Below, in pieces: positions 17,547 through 26,647 of a DNA stretch of 64,000 bases. Below the pieces are notes generated by a model, which searched no databases, was not told where the DNA came from, and worked only from the letters and a program-made list of their open reading frames with translations. The DNA lies in contig JBHYCS010000008.1 of NCBI GenBank assembly GCA_051861445.1, positions 62,001-126,000 on the forward strand, read 5' to 3'. The stretch is from Parasediminibacterium sp051861445 (lineage in GTDB: Bacteria > Bacteroidota > Bacteroidia > Chitinophagales > Chitinophagaceae). The position numbers and the translations under genes are program-made. Positions within the stretch are counted from its first letter, which is position 1, and each line of letters begins with the position of its first letter.

Positions 17547-20489
17547 TTAAAAACCAACCGTGATTCCACCTGTAATTGTTCTTAAAGCAGGATATTGAGC
17601 ACCTGTTAAAACACCACCTGTACCTAACTCAGGATCCCATGCCTTAAATTTCGTGCCAACCCATAAATTTTCACCAAGCAAGAAGAAGCGTAAACTGTTG
17701 ATTTTGAGGCTTTTTGTAGTTTTAGAAGGCAAGCTGTATGCAACTTGCACATTTCGAAGTCTTATAAAGCTACCATCCTCAAGGAAAAAAGTCGTACTTG
17801 CTCTATTCTCAAAAGTATAGCCAGCTCTTGGCATATTCGTAATATCACCAGGTTTTCTCCATTCTGTTAAACGAGATGCGGCTAAATTATCACCGAAATA
17901 AGAAGGCTCCTCTACATTTAAGCGGTCATTATTATACACTAAATTACCGAAGCTATACGTGAATAAAGCACTAACTTCTACACCGTAAACGTTAAACCTA
18001 TTTGTAATACCACCAAAGTAAGGTGCTAAACGAGTTCCAAAAACTTGACGATCATTTGCATCATCATAAACTTCTGTAATCGTTCCATTTGGTCTTCTAT
18101 ATAATGGGTTACCATTACTTGGATTAACTCCATCGAACTTAACTAAATAATTAGAAAAGAGTGGTAAGCCAACCTTTGTGATAGAAATGCCTGAAACAAC
18201 GCCTGTAGGCAAGGTAGTTGGTGCTAATGCAAGAACCTTATTTTTATTGATAGTGAAATTTACAGTTGTAGTCCAACTGAAGTTACGTTGTTTAATATTT
18301 TCAGTTACTATTGTAAATTCCCAACCTCTATTTTGTAATTTCCCAATATTTGTTGTTTGTGTACCAAAACCAGTTGTTCTTGATAATTGATTTGCGAAAA
18401 ACAGTCTGTTGGTTACATCGTTGTAAAAATCAACACCAACTGTTAGTTTTCCTTTGAATAAAGAACCATTAACACCAATATTAAATTTACGTCTTTCTTC
18501 CCAAGTTAAATTTTGATCAGGTAAACTTGATAATCCTTGACCATTTATCCCAACATAAGCTCGAGGTGAGAAAAGTTCTCTTGCAGAAAAATCATTAATT
18601 CCCTCTTGGCTACCAACAGTTCCATAGCTAGTGGACAACTTCAGATTATTAACAAAACGTACTTTTTTAAAGAAGGCTTCGTCACTAATTACCCAAGCTG
18701 CACCAACAGTATAGAAATTTGCAAAACGATTGTTTGCTCCAAACTTTGAAGAACCATCTCTTCTGTATGAGGCATTAGCAAAATATCTATTTTTATAAGA
18801 GTAATTACCTATAGCAAAATAAGAAATTAAAGCATTTTCTGTTCTACTCTCGGAAACACGAGGTAAATATGTTGCACTACCGTTGGTAACGCCAGCACCA
18901 TTTTGAAGATTACCTGTAAGTCCATAAGCATTATATCCAAAGTTTGTTAAAATTCTATTTACAAATTCATTATACAATCCGACACTGAAAGTATGTTCTC
19001 CAACTGACTTATTATAATTTAAAGAAGACGTCCCAGTATATCTAGTTAATAAACGGGCAGTTTTATTATACTGACCTTGGTTACCAAGTGCAGTTTGACC
19101 AGCAGTACTGAAACGAGTAAACAATCCTGTTTGATCCCAATTTTCATAATCAATACCCCAATTTGTTCTGAAGCTTAATCCTTTTAAAACAAAAGGAAGT
19201 TGAGCTTCTAAGAACGCACTCGTAGTGATCTTAAGTTCATTTGTATTACGTCTTGTTTCATTGATATCCAAAAAAGGATTAGGCTGACCAGAAACAAACT
19301 GTTGATACGTTCCTGTATTTGGATTAATTGGTCTTTCGTATGGATTCCCCCATCTAACAGCATTCAACGGTGAACCAACACTAGCGTTAGATTCAGTTGT
19401 ATTTTCAAATTTGCTCCAACCAGCAGCTGCATTCAATCCAAATTTAAGATTTTGACTAGCTTTATTTTCAATATTTAAACGAGCATTATACCTTTTCAAG
19501 CCAGTTGCTACTACAGTACCAGTTTGATTGAATAATCCTATAGAAGTATAAAAAGTTGTTTTTTCATTACCACCACTAGCACTAATTTGATGATTGTGTG
19601 TAATACCTGTTCTTGTAATTAAATCTTGCCAGTTTACATCTATTTTACGAAGACTGTCTAACTCTGCAGCAGTCCATCCGTAAGGATTTCCTCTAGCAAT
19701 TTCATAATCTAATTTTTGGTTAGTATTCATTAACACCAATTTATTAGTAGGGAAGCTTGATTGACCATACTGAGCGTTATATTCAAACTTGGTTTGACCT
19801 GACTTACCTCTCTTTGTTGTAATTACAATTACACCATTTGCACCTCTTGAACCATATTGTGCAGTTGTAGATGCATCTTTTAAAATATTTACAGTTTCAA
19901 AATCTGATGGGTTAATTGAGGAAAAGTTTTGTGCTGAAATTTGAATACCGTCTAATATATACAAAGGTTCAGTACCGCCACTAATAGAGCCAATACCACG
20001 AATAATTACATTCGCAGCAGCACCAGGCTGACCAGAGTTTGCTTGAATTAAAGTACCAGCTGCTTGCCCTTGCAACATTTGATCAAACGATCCTATTGGT
20101 GCGTTTTTAATTTGTTCAGCTTTCACTGTAGCAATACTTCCTGTTACTGCCCTTTTTTGCAAAGTTTGGTAACCAGTTACAACTACTTCACTTAATGCAA
20201 CATCTTCTGATACTAATTTAACAGTTAAATTAGATGCTGCTTTTACTTGTTGTGTTTCGAATCCTACAGAAGAAACAATTAAAGTTGCTCCTGTTTTTAC
20301 TTTAATACTAAAAGAACCATCAGCACCTGCAAAAACTGCATTTTTTGTTCCTTTCTCAAGAATAGTTGCTGACGGCACTGCTAAAGACTTATCATCTAGC
20401 ACTTTACCCGTTACCGTTACTGTTTGTGCAATTGTGCTAAGTGTTAAAAACACAAGAGCACAAAGGCTTAAGTAAACTTTTTTTCTCAT
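17547..20489 (-). CDS. SusC/RagA family TonB-dependent transporter
   Basis: From the ATG at 20489 the protein has 980 residues: a signal peptide (to STIAQ), a carboxypeptidase-regulatory-like beta-sandwich (about 23-105), the plug domain with the SusC marks LSEVVVTGYQTLQKRAVTGSI and GGTEPLYILDGIQIS and ILKDASTTAQYGSRGANGVI, and a long barrel ending in aromatic residues. It imports substrate across the outer membrane with TonB energy, together with SusD. The longest frame begins at a TTG twelve codons earlier; the ATG start gives a normal signal peptide. A TAnnTTTG promoter box lies 55 bases upstream. Confidence 0.95.
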   Translation of the reverse strand: MRKKVYLSLCALVFLTLSTIAQTVTVTGKVLDDKSLAVPSATILEKGTKNAVFAGADGSFSIKVKTGATLIVSSVGFETQQVKAASNLTVKLVSEDVALSEVVVTGYQTLQKRAVTGSIATVKAEQIKNAPIGSFDQMLQGQAAGTLIQANSGQPGAAANVIIRGIGSISGGTEPLYILDGIQISAQNFSSINPSDFETVNILKDASTTAQYGSRGANGVIVITTKRGKSGQTKFEYNAQYGQSSFPTNKLVLMNTNQKLDYEIARGNPYGWTAAELDSLRKIDVNWQDLITRTGITHNHQISASGGNEKTTFYTSIGLFNQTGTVVATGLKRYNARLNIENKASQNLKFGLNAAAGWSKFENTTESNASVGSPLNAVRWGNPYERPINPNTGTYQQFVSGQPNPFLDINETRRNTNELKITTSAFLEAQLPFVLKGLSFRTNWGIDYENWDQTGLFTRFSTAGQTALGNQGQYNKTARLLTRYTGTSSLNYNKSVGEHTFSVGLYNEFVNRILTNFGYNAYGLTGNLQNGAGVTNGSATYLPRVSESRTENALISYFAIGNYSYKNRYFANASYRRDGSSKFGANNRFANFYTVGAAWVISDEAFFKKVRFVNNLKLSTSYGTVGSQEGINDFSARELFSPRAYVGINGQGLSSLPDQNLTWEERRKFNIGVNGSLFKGKLTVGVDFYNDVTNRLFFANQLSRTTGFGTQTTNIGKLQNRGWEFTIVTENIKQRNFSWTTTVNFTINKNKVLALAPTTLPTGVVSGISITKVGLPLFSNYLVKFDGVNPSNGNPLYRRPNGTITEVYDDANDRQVFGTRLAPYFGGITNRFNVYGVEVSALFTYSFGNLVYNNDRLNVEEPSYFGDNLAASRLTEWRKPGDITNMPRAGYTFENRASTTFFLEDGSFIRLRNVQVAYSLPSKTTKSLKINSLRFFLLGENLWVGTKFKAWDPELGTGGVLTGAQYPALRTITGGITVGF

Positions 20490-20543
20490 GATAAATAAAT
20501 GTTTGGTTAAAATATGTTGTTGCAATTGTTAAGACAACGTTAA

Positions 20544-20551
20544 CAAATATA
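20544..20551 (-). promoter_or_regulatory. Probable -7 promoter box of the SusC operon
   Basis: On the minus strand TATATTTG matches the Bacteroidota -7 consensus TAnnTTTG exactly and lies 55 bases before the susC ATG. No TTG box is found at the usual 17-23 base spacing upstream (the nearest is 12 bases away), which may mean the promoter needs an activator. Confidence 0.5.
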
Positions 20552-20919
20552 AAGTTGCATTTTCAAAAGAAAAAATTTTTTCAAAAAAATATAACTTATT
20601 AATTCTCAACAATTAATAAAAAGAAATTAAAAACAAGGAACACTTCAAATAAAAATAAAACAAATATGACTATTTAAAATTTAGTTATTCATTTTCAATA
20701 GAATACACAAATTGTATTCAACTATTTGAATAAACAACAAATACATTAACGAAATTAAAATATATAAAGTTACTTAACATATCCGCTGTGATTCAAATGC
20801 TTCTAACAAAAAATGAAAATTTAATTTGGTTACTATCAAAAAACGAAAACTATAAAAATAATTTGCACATACAACCTAAAACTGTAATTTAGCAATGGAA
20901 TTTAATGGGTTAGTAAGTG
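20552..20919. other. AT-rich intergenic region between susC and radA
   Basis: About 370 bases, very AT-rich, with A- and T-runs next to the susC promoter. Apart from the two overlapping inverted repeats listed separately I see no gene or known RNA. Confidence 0.5.
20701..20731. repeat. Two overlapping inverted repeats (possible operator)
   Basis: GAATACA-5 bases-TGTATTC at 20701-20719 overlaps ATTCAA-4 bases-TTGAAT at 20716-20731. Both are perfect. The site is about 150 bases upstream of the susC promoter box and 280 bases before radA. In AT-rich DNA this may be chance. Confidence 0.35.
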
Positions 20920-20947
20920 AAAGGGTCAACTATATAGTTGGCCCTTT
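20920..20947. terminator. Orphan terminator-like hairpin upstream of radA
   Basis: Stem AAAGGGTCAAC (20920-20930) with GTTGGCCCTTT (20937-20947, one G-T pair), loop TATATA, then T. No plus-strand gene ends before it in the preceding 6 kb and no minus-strand gene ends here, so it either closes an unrecognised short RNA or sits in the radA leader. Confidence 0.55.
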
Positions 20948-21010
20948 TGCAATTAGTAAATTGATTTGTTTACACTTGCCTTTCTATTTTTTCATACATA
21001 AACGTTTAGC

Positions 21011-22381
21011 ATGAGTAAAGTTAAAACAGCCTTCTTTTGTAGCAATTGTGGGTATGAAAGTATGAAGTGGGTTGGAAAATGCTCTAGCTGTAATCAATGG
21101 AATACGTTTGTAGAAGAAGTAATTGATAAAGGCACTGAAAAAGAAAATAGTTGGTCAGCTATTTCTTCTACCAAAAAAATAAATAAAGCGATTACACTCA
21201 GTGATGTTACTACTACTTCTGAAAAAAGAATAGTTACTAATGACCCTGAATTGAATAGAGTTTTAGGAGGCGGTATTGTAAATGGCAGTTTGGTTTTAGT
21301 AGGTGGAGAGCCTGGTATTGGTAAAAGCACTTTGTTTTTACAGCATGGATTAATGATGCAAAACTTAAAGGTTTTGTACATTAGTGGAGAAGAAAGTGAG
21401 CAACAGATAAAACTACGAGCAGATAGACTAAAAATTTCGAATCCGAATTTTTATTTATTGACTGAAACATTGATTCAGCCTATATTTCAAGAAATTAAAA
21501 AACTTCAGCCCAATTTAGTAATTGTAGATTCTATTCAAACAATTCAATCTAACTTAATCGATTCATCTGCTGGTAGTGTAAGTCAAATAAAAGAGTGTAC
21601 AGCAGAATTTCAAAAGTTTGCTAAAGAAACCAATACACCAGTTTTTTTAATTGGACATATCACCAAAGATGGAAGTATTGCTGGACCAAAAATTCTTGAA
21701 CATATTGTAGATACGGTTTTACAATTTGAAGGTGATCGACATTATGCTTATAGAATACTAAGAACCTTAAAAAACAGATTTGGAAGTACATCTGAGCTTG
21801 GAATTTATGAAATGAGCTCGAATGGAATGCGTATTGTTGATAATCCATCTGAAATATTAATTACCCAACGTGACGAACAACTAAGTGGTAGTGCAATTGC
21901 TGCATCTTTAGAAGGTATGAGACCTTTGTTGATTGAAGTGCAAGCGTTGGTAACACAAAGTGTGTACGGTACACCTCAAAGAACGGTGAGTGGTTTTGAT
22001 TTGAGAAGACTACAACTTTTATTAGCCGTGTTAGAAAAAAGAGGCGGTTTTTTATTCGGTACAAAAGATGTGTTTGTAAATATTGCTGGAGGAATAAAAG
22101 TTGAGGATCCTTCAATTGATTTATCAGTGATTTGTGCCTTATTAAGTAGCTATGAAGATGTGGCTTTACCTGCACATATTTGTTTTGCTGGTGAAGTTGG
22201 ATTAAACGGAGAAATTAGAGCCGTTAATAGAATAGAACAACGAATTGCTGAAGCAGAAAAATTAGGATTTGAAAAAATTGTAGTGAGTAAATTCAACAAG
22301 AAAAGTTTTGATCCAAAACAATTTAAAATCGAAATTATAGCAGCTACGCATGTTCATGAAGTATATCAACTTTTATTTTAA
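21011..22381 (+). CDS. radA: DNA repair protein RadA
   Basis: RadA is a RecA-like ATPase that promotes branch migration of recombination intermediates. All family parts are present in 456 residues: the four-cysteine zinc finger (Cys10, 13, 24, 27), Walker A GEPGIGKST (99-107), Walker B LVIVDSIQT (169-177), the RadA-specific KNRFG motif (254-258) and a C-terminal Lon-protease-like domain (from about 285; no catalytic protease serine expected). It is the first of a run of plus-strand genes; the ComF-type gene starts 56 bases behind it. Confidence 0.96.
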   Translation: MSKVKTAFFCSNCGYESMKWVGKCSSCNQWNTFVEEVIDKGTEKENSWSAISSTKKINKAITLSDVTTTSEKRIVTNDPELNRVLGGGIVNGSLVLVGGEPGIGKSTLFLQHGLMMQNLKVLYISGEESEQQIKLRADRLKISNPNFYLLTETLIQPIFQEIKKLQPNLVIVDSIQTIQSNLIDSSAGSVSQIKECTAEFQKFAKETNTPVFLIGHITKDGSIAGPKILEHIVDTVLQFEGDRHYAYRILRTLKNRFGSTSELGIYEMSSNGMRIVDNPSEILITQRDEQLSGSAIAASLEGMRPLLIEVQALVTQSVYGTPQRTVSGFDLRRLQLLLAVLEKRGGFLFGTKDVFVNIAGGIKVEDPSIDLSVICALLSSYEDVALPAHICFAGEVGLNGEIRAVNRIEQRIAEAEKLGFEKIVVSKFNKKSFDPKQFKIEIIAATHVHEVYQLLF

Positions 22382-22437
22382 ACTTAGTTATACTATAGAT
22401 ATTTTTTTGTAATTTGTTTTTAGAAAAACAAATTTTC

Positions 22438-23145
22438 ATGTACGCTTTAAAACCGCTAGTCGCTGCAGCTCATCATTTATCCCATTTATTCTATCCACAT
22501 ATTTGTGAAGGCTGTGCCTCCGATATTGTTAACAACAATAGTTATTTATGTTCGAAGTGTTTGTTCGAATTACCCATTACTGGTTTTACAGATTCTTACA
22601 ACAATCTTGCAGAAGCAAAATTTCATGGTCGAATACACATTGAACATGCAACAGCAGGTTTTTATTTTAATAAGAAAGCATTAATGCAGCATCTTATTTT
22701 TCAATTGAAATATAAAGGCAATCAAGATATAGGTGAATTTTTGGGAAAGCTGATGGGTGAACAACTCTTGAAAACAAATCGGTTTAATGATGTTGATGTA
22801 TTAATTCCAATTCCATTAAATAAAAAAAAAGAAGCGAAACGAGGCTATAATCAAGCAGCTGTTATTTGTGATGGTATTTCTAGTGTATGGAATAAACCGA
22901 TAGATAAAACATCGATCATTAGACATGTAAATACTGAAACGCAAACAAAACAAAACAGAATTAATCGCTGGCAAAATATAGATGGAGCTTTTGAAATTGC
23001 AAATCGTAAGTATTTAGAGGGTAAACATATTGCTTTAGTTGATGACGTTTTAACAACAGGTGCTACGTTTGAAGCATGTGGTAATAAAATTTTAGAAATA
23101 CCAAATACTAAGTTGAGTATTATTAGTGTTGCATTTACCCTATAA
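22438..23145 (+). CDS. ComF family phosphoribosyltransferase-like protein
   Basis: The chosen ATG gives 235 residues; a longer frame begins at TTG 24 bases earlier. The N-terminal pair CEGC and CSKC forms a zinc-ribbon-like element. The C-terminal half has the ComF signatures LIPIPLNKKKEAKRGYNQA and the PRPP-loop VDDVLTTGATFEACG. ComF/GntX-type proteins are linked to DNA uptake or DNA metabolism in other bacteria, which would suit the radA neighbour, but the reaction is unknown. Confidence 0.9.
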   Translation: MYALKPLVAAAHHLSHLFYPHICEGCASDIVNNNSYLCSKCLFELPITGFTDSYNNLAEAKFHGRIHIEHATAGFYFNKKALMQHLIFQLKYKGNQDIGEFLGKLMGEQLLKTNRFNDVDVLIPIPLNKKKEAKRGYNQAAVICDGISSVWNKPIDKTSIIRHVNTETQTKQNRINRWQNIDGAFEIANRKYLEGKHIALVDDVLTTGATFEACGNKILEIPNTKLSIISVAFTL

Positions 23146-23257
23146 AATTGCTTTTTAAGAATTGTATTAATGCTTTGCTGTTTTTTACACTTATCGTATT
23201 AATAGAATTACGCTTACATTTACGATACTTTTTTGAACGATTATTTAAAAAATTTGA

Positions 23258-24661
23258 ATGAAAGTTATACTCCCATTTTTTGCCATTATCTTATTTATTT
23301 TCTTACAAACGGCATGCAAAAAAGATAGCTTTATTACAAATAAAGATGCACTACTTGTGCTTTCTGAAGATACACTTCATTTCGATACAATATTTACCAC
23401 AACAGGCTCTACAACACAATTCTTCAAAATTTTTAATCGCAATAATCAGAAGTTGCTTATCAGTTCTATTCAGCTTGCTGGTGGAGGAAATTCTTTTTTC
23501 AAAATGAATATTGACGGCATTTCTGCAATAAATATTAAAGATGTTGAAATTGCCGCTAACGATAGCTTATACGGGTTTGTTACTGTTTCAATCAATCCAA
23601 ATAATAGTAATTTACCATTTGTTGTTAGAGATAGTATTGCCATTAATTATAACGGAAATACTCGTTATTTACAATTAGATGCTTTTGGAAAAAATGCATT
23701 TTTCTTACGGAATAAAACAATTCAAAACGACACTACATTTTCTAATCAATTACCCATTGTGATATTAGGTGGACTTACTGTTGCTGAATCAAAAATATTA
23801 ACATTACAAAAAGGTACAAAACTGTATGTAAATGCAAATGCACCAATTATTGTAAGAGGTACTTTAATTGCTAATGGTGAAGCATTCGATAGTACAAAAA
23901 TTGAGTTTAAAGGTGATAGATTAGATGAACCTTATAAAAACTATCCTGCTGCTTGGCCCGGAATTTATTTTACCCAAACTAGTATTAATAATAGGCTTCA
24001 ACATTGCATAATTCAAAATAGTTATCAAGGGGTAATTGTAGAAAATCCATCATCAAACACCAATCCAAAACTTACTTTAAATGCTTGCACATTTAACAAT
24101 ATTTACGATGTTGCCATAGGTGCAAGTAATACAAGTATTGTTGCAAACAATTGTTTAATTAGCAATTGTGGCTACAATGTATTTATCGTTAGTGGAGGAA
24201 GTTATCAATTTACAAACAATACAATTGTTAGTTACAATAATAACTATGTAGAACATAAAAACCCTGTAGTTACAATAAGTAATTCAAATAGTAATAATGT
24301 AGTAAACCCACTATCCTGTCAATTTAACAATTGTGTTTTGTATGGAGAAGGTGGTTTGGTAGAAAATGAAATTGTTTTGGCAAGAAACAATAGTGCAAGT
24401 TTTAATGTGAGTTTCAACCATGTTTTGTATAAAGTAAAAACAGATATTGCTCCTACTCTTGCAAACATTACAAACAGCATTAAAAATGTGAGTCCTCTTT
24501 TTGATAGTATTAATGCAAATGCCAGATTCTTTAATTTTCGGCCCAAACAAAACTCTCCTTTAATTGATAAAGGTATAAATAACGCTTTAACATTCGATTT
24601 AGATGGAAAAGCTAGGATTGTAAACAACATAATAGATATTGGTTGCTACGAAAAACAATAA
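23258..24661 (+). CDS. Lipoprotein with right-handed beta-helix, choice-of-anchor Q type, 467 aa
   Basis: A lipobox (LQTAC, Cys20) marks it as a lipoprotein. Residues about 25-150 look like a beta-sandwich of the kind seen in cell-surface proteins. From about 190 the chain is rich in Asn with short beta-strands (LQHCIIQNSYQGVIV, NACTFNNIYDVAIG, NNCLISNCGYNVFI, FTNNTIVS), the pattern of a parallel beta-helix. It ends in SPLIDKGINN...DLDGKARIVNNIIDIGCYE, which is the choice-of-anchor Q motif. Function unknown; a surface carbohydrate-binding or lyase-like fold is possible, but no catalytic residues can be named. Confidence 0.82.
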   Translation: MKVILPFFAIILFIFLQTACKKDSFITNKDALLVLSEDTLHFDTIFTTTGSTTQFFKIFNRNNQKLLISSIQLAGGGNSFFKMNIDGISAINIKDVEIAANDSLYGFVTVSINPNNSNLPFVVRDSIAINYNGNTRYLQLDAFGKNAFFLRNKTIQNDTTFSNQLPIVILGGLTVAESKILTLQKGTKLYVNANAPIIVRGTLIANGEAFDSTKIEFKGDRLDEPYKNYPAAWPGIYFTQTSINNRLQHCIIQNSYQGVIVENPSSNTNPKLTLNACTFNNIYDVAIGASNTSIVANNCLISNCGYNVFIVSGGSYQFTNNTIVSYNNNYVEHKNPVVTISNSNSNNVVNPLSCQFNNCVLYGEGGLVENEIVLARNNSASFNVSFNHVLYKVKTDIAPTLANITNSIKNVSPLFDSINANARFFNFRPKQNSPLIDKGINNALTFDLDGKARIVNNIIDIGCYEKQ

Positions 24662-24741
24662 TTCATTTTTTTGAATGTACAATTTCTCAAAACCAACAAA
24701 CATTATTTCAAAAAACTTGTTTAACTATAAAACTATTATAC

Positions 24742-25275
24742 ATGAAAAATTTAATCACCATTTTAAGTTTAATAATGCTAACTGCATTCACTCTTCCATC
24801 AAACAATAGTATTCATTCTTTCAAAGTAAAAGGTATTGATGGCAAAACAATCGATTTTTCTAAGTTTAAAGGAAAGAAGATTTTAGTGGTAAATGTTGCT
24901 TCAAAATGTGGATACACAAAACAGTATGATGCATTACAAAAATTATATGATGCTAATAAAAACAAGTTGGTAATTGTTGGTTTTCCTGCAAATAATTTTG
25001 GCGGACAAGAACCTGGCAGCGATGAAGAAATTGTTGAATTTTGTAAAGCAAGATTTGGTGTAAGTTTTCCTTTAGCCAGTAAAATTAGTGTTAAAGGAAG
25101 TGATATGGCTCCTATTTACAAATGGTTAACTTCAAAAAGCGAAAATGGTGTTTTAGATGCCTCAATCAGTTGGAATTTCAATAAATTTTTGTTAGACGAA
25201 AACGGTAAATTACTAGAATATTTTCCTAGTAATGTTACACCAGATAGTGAAGCAATTACTAAATATTTAAAATAA
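24742..25275 (+). CDS. Glutathione-peroxidase-like thiol peroxidase (exported)
   Basis: With the ATG at 24742 the protein is 177 residues; the longer frame adds 33 unlikely residues. An N-terminal hydrophobic signal (residues 1-20) suggests export. The GPx fold is clear: NVASKCGYT with catalytic Cys56, FPANNFGGQEPG, and ISWNFNKFL with Trp144 and Asn145. The usual catalytic glutamine of NQFG is Asn85 here, an unusual residue for the tetrad. Such enzymes reduce peroxides, in bacteria usually with thioredoxin rather than glutathione. A terminator follows. Confidence 0.92.
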   Translation: MKNLITILSLIMLTAFTLPSNNSIHSFKVKGIDGKTIDFSKFKGKKILVVNVASKCGYTKQYDALQKLYDANKNKLVIVGFPANNFGGQEPGSDEEIVEFCKARFGVSFPLASKISVKGSDMAPIYKWLTSKSENGVLDASISWNFNKFLLDENGKLLEYFPSNVTPDSEAITKYLK

Positions 25276-25298
25276 AACAATAGATATTACAATTTAAT

Positions 25299-25327
25299 AA
25301 AAGGATACAGTTTTGTGTCCTTTTTTT
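25299..25327 (+). terminator. Intrinsic terminator
   Basis: Stem AAAAGGATACA (25299-25309) with TGTGTCCTTTT (25314-25324, one G-T pair), followed by a run of Ts, 24 bases behind the peroxidase gene. Confidence 0.8.
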
Positions 25328-25385
25328 ATTGCAAAAAATGAAGGTTATACGATACATAAAACAACATCCAATTAACTTCGCTGTA

Positions 25386-26579
25386 ATGGAATTTAAAGAA
25401 ATTATTGGTCAAGAAACTGTAAAGAGCCACTTAATAGAAATGGTTCAACAAAACCGTTTAAGTCATGCACTTTTGTTTTTAGGAAAAGAGGGATCTGGAG
25501 CTTTACCCTTAGCTTTAGCATTTGCACAATTTATTGTTTGCCAACCTTCAAAAACGCAACAAATAGAGGATTTATTCGGAGGAAGTATTCAATCAGATAA
25601 TTCAAGTACGTACAAATCGCCAGAAGAACTTACACATTTAGATTCGTTTCAAAGAGCCAATCAATTAATGCATCCAGATATACATTATACCTATCCAGTT
25701 TATACAAGAAAAAGTGGTGAAAAACCAAAAAGCACAGATTTTATTAAAGAATGGAGAGAGTTTGTAAAAAATTATCCCTACGGTAATACATATGATTGGT
25801 TACAATTTATTGGAGCTGAAAATAAACAAGGAAATATAACTGCAGAAGAATGCAATGATATCATAAAACAACTAAACCTTAAAAGTTTTGAAAGTGGCTA
25901 TAAAGTGCTTGTTTTATGGATGCCAGAATATTTGGGTAAAGAGGGAAATAAACTTTTAAAGCTGATTGAAGAACCACCTGTAAACACACTCTTTATTTTA
26001 GTTGCGGAAAATGAAGAATTAATTTTACCAACTATTTTAAGTAGATGTCAACTTATTAAAATTCCTTTATTAGAAACAAAACAAATTGCCGAATCTTTAG
26101 AACAAAAAAGTAATGTAGACGCAGTAAAGGCTCAACAAATTGCAGCAATTGCTGAAGGAAACTATAGAGAAGCGATACAATTACTACAACACAATGAAGA
26201 AGATTGGCAACAATTAGTGAAAGAATGGCTTAATAGCACATTAAGAGGTGGTCCTTTAGCACAAGTAAAATTTACAGAAGAAATCAGCAAATATGGACGA
26301 GAAAAACAAAAACAATTCTTGCGGTATTTCAATCACTTAATTGAGCAAAGTATTCGAATAAAAGTTGTTGGCACAGATGTTTTTCCTATTGCAGAAAATG
26401 AAAAAGATTTTGCTCAACGATTAAATAAAATAGCCTCTGTAAGTCAGTTACAAGTATTAATTGAAGAGTTAGATAAAGCTTGTTATTATATAGAGAGAAA
26501 CGCAAACTCAAAAATTTTATTTCAAGCATTAACCATAAAGATATTTCATATTATTCAAAATAAAGTAACATTAACCTAA
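25386..26579 (+). CDS. holB: DNA polymerase III delta prime subunit
   Basis: The clamp-loader subunit that opens the beta clamp together with delta and DnaX. From the ATG at 25386 (397 residues) it begins FKEIIGQETVKSHL, followed by LSHALLFLGKEGSGALPLA, a Walker A region in which the catalytic Lys-Thr is lost, as expected for the non-hydrolysing delta prime. KLLKLIEEPPVNTLFILVAE and LSRCQLIKIPLL are the SRC-box region of the family. The reading frame can be extended to a TTG at 25329, but the ATG fits family starts. Confidence 0.9.
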   Translation: MEFKEIIGQETVKSHLIEMVQQNRLSHALLFLGKEGSGALPLALAFAQFIVCQPSKTQQIEDLFGGSIQSDNSSTYKSPEELTHLDSFQRANQLMHPDIHYTYPVYTRKSGEKPKSTDFIKEWREFVKNYPYGNTYDWLQFIGAENKQGNITAEECNDIIKQLNLKSFESGYKVLVLWMPEYLGKEGNKLLKLIEEPPVNTLFILVAENEELILPTILSRCQLIKIPLLETKQIAESLEQKSNVDAVKAQQIAAIAEGNYREAIQLLQHNEEDWQQLVKEWLNSTLRGGPLAQVKFTEEISKYGREKQKQFLRYFNHLIEQSIRIKVVGTDVFPIAENEKDFAQRLNKIASVSQLQVLIEELDKACYYIERNANSKILFQALTIKIFHIIQNKVTLT

Positions 26580-26590
26580 TAAGAAAAACA

Positions 26591-26622
26591 AAAAAAGGCG
26601 AACTACAATTGAGTTCGCCTTT
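26591..26622. terminator. Bidirectional terminator between holB and gldN
   Basis: Stem AAAGGCGAACT (26594-26604) with AGTTCGCCTTT (26612-26622), loop of 7, A-run before it that gives a T-run on the minus strand. It lies between two converging genes and best serves the gld operon. Confidence 0.85.
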
Positions 26623-26647
26623 CTAATTACTATTACTAAAATCAATT

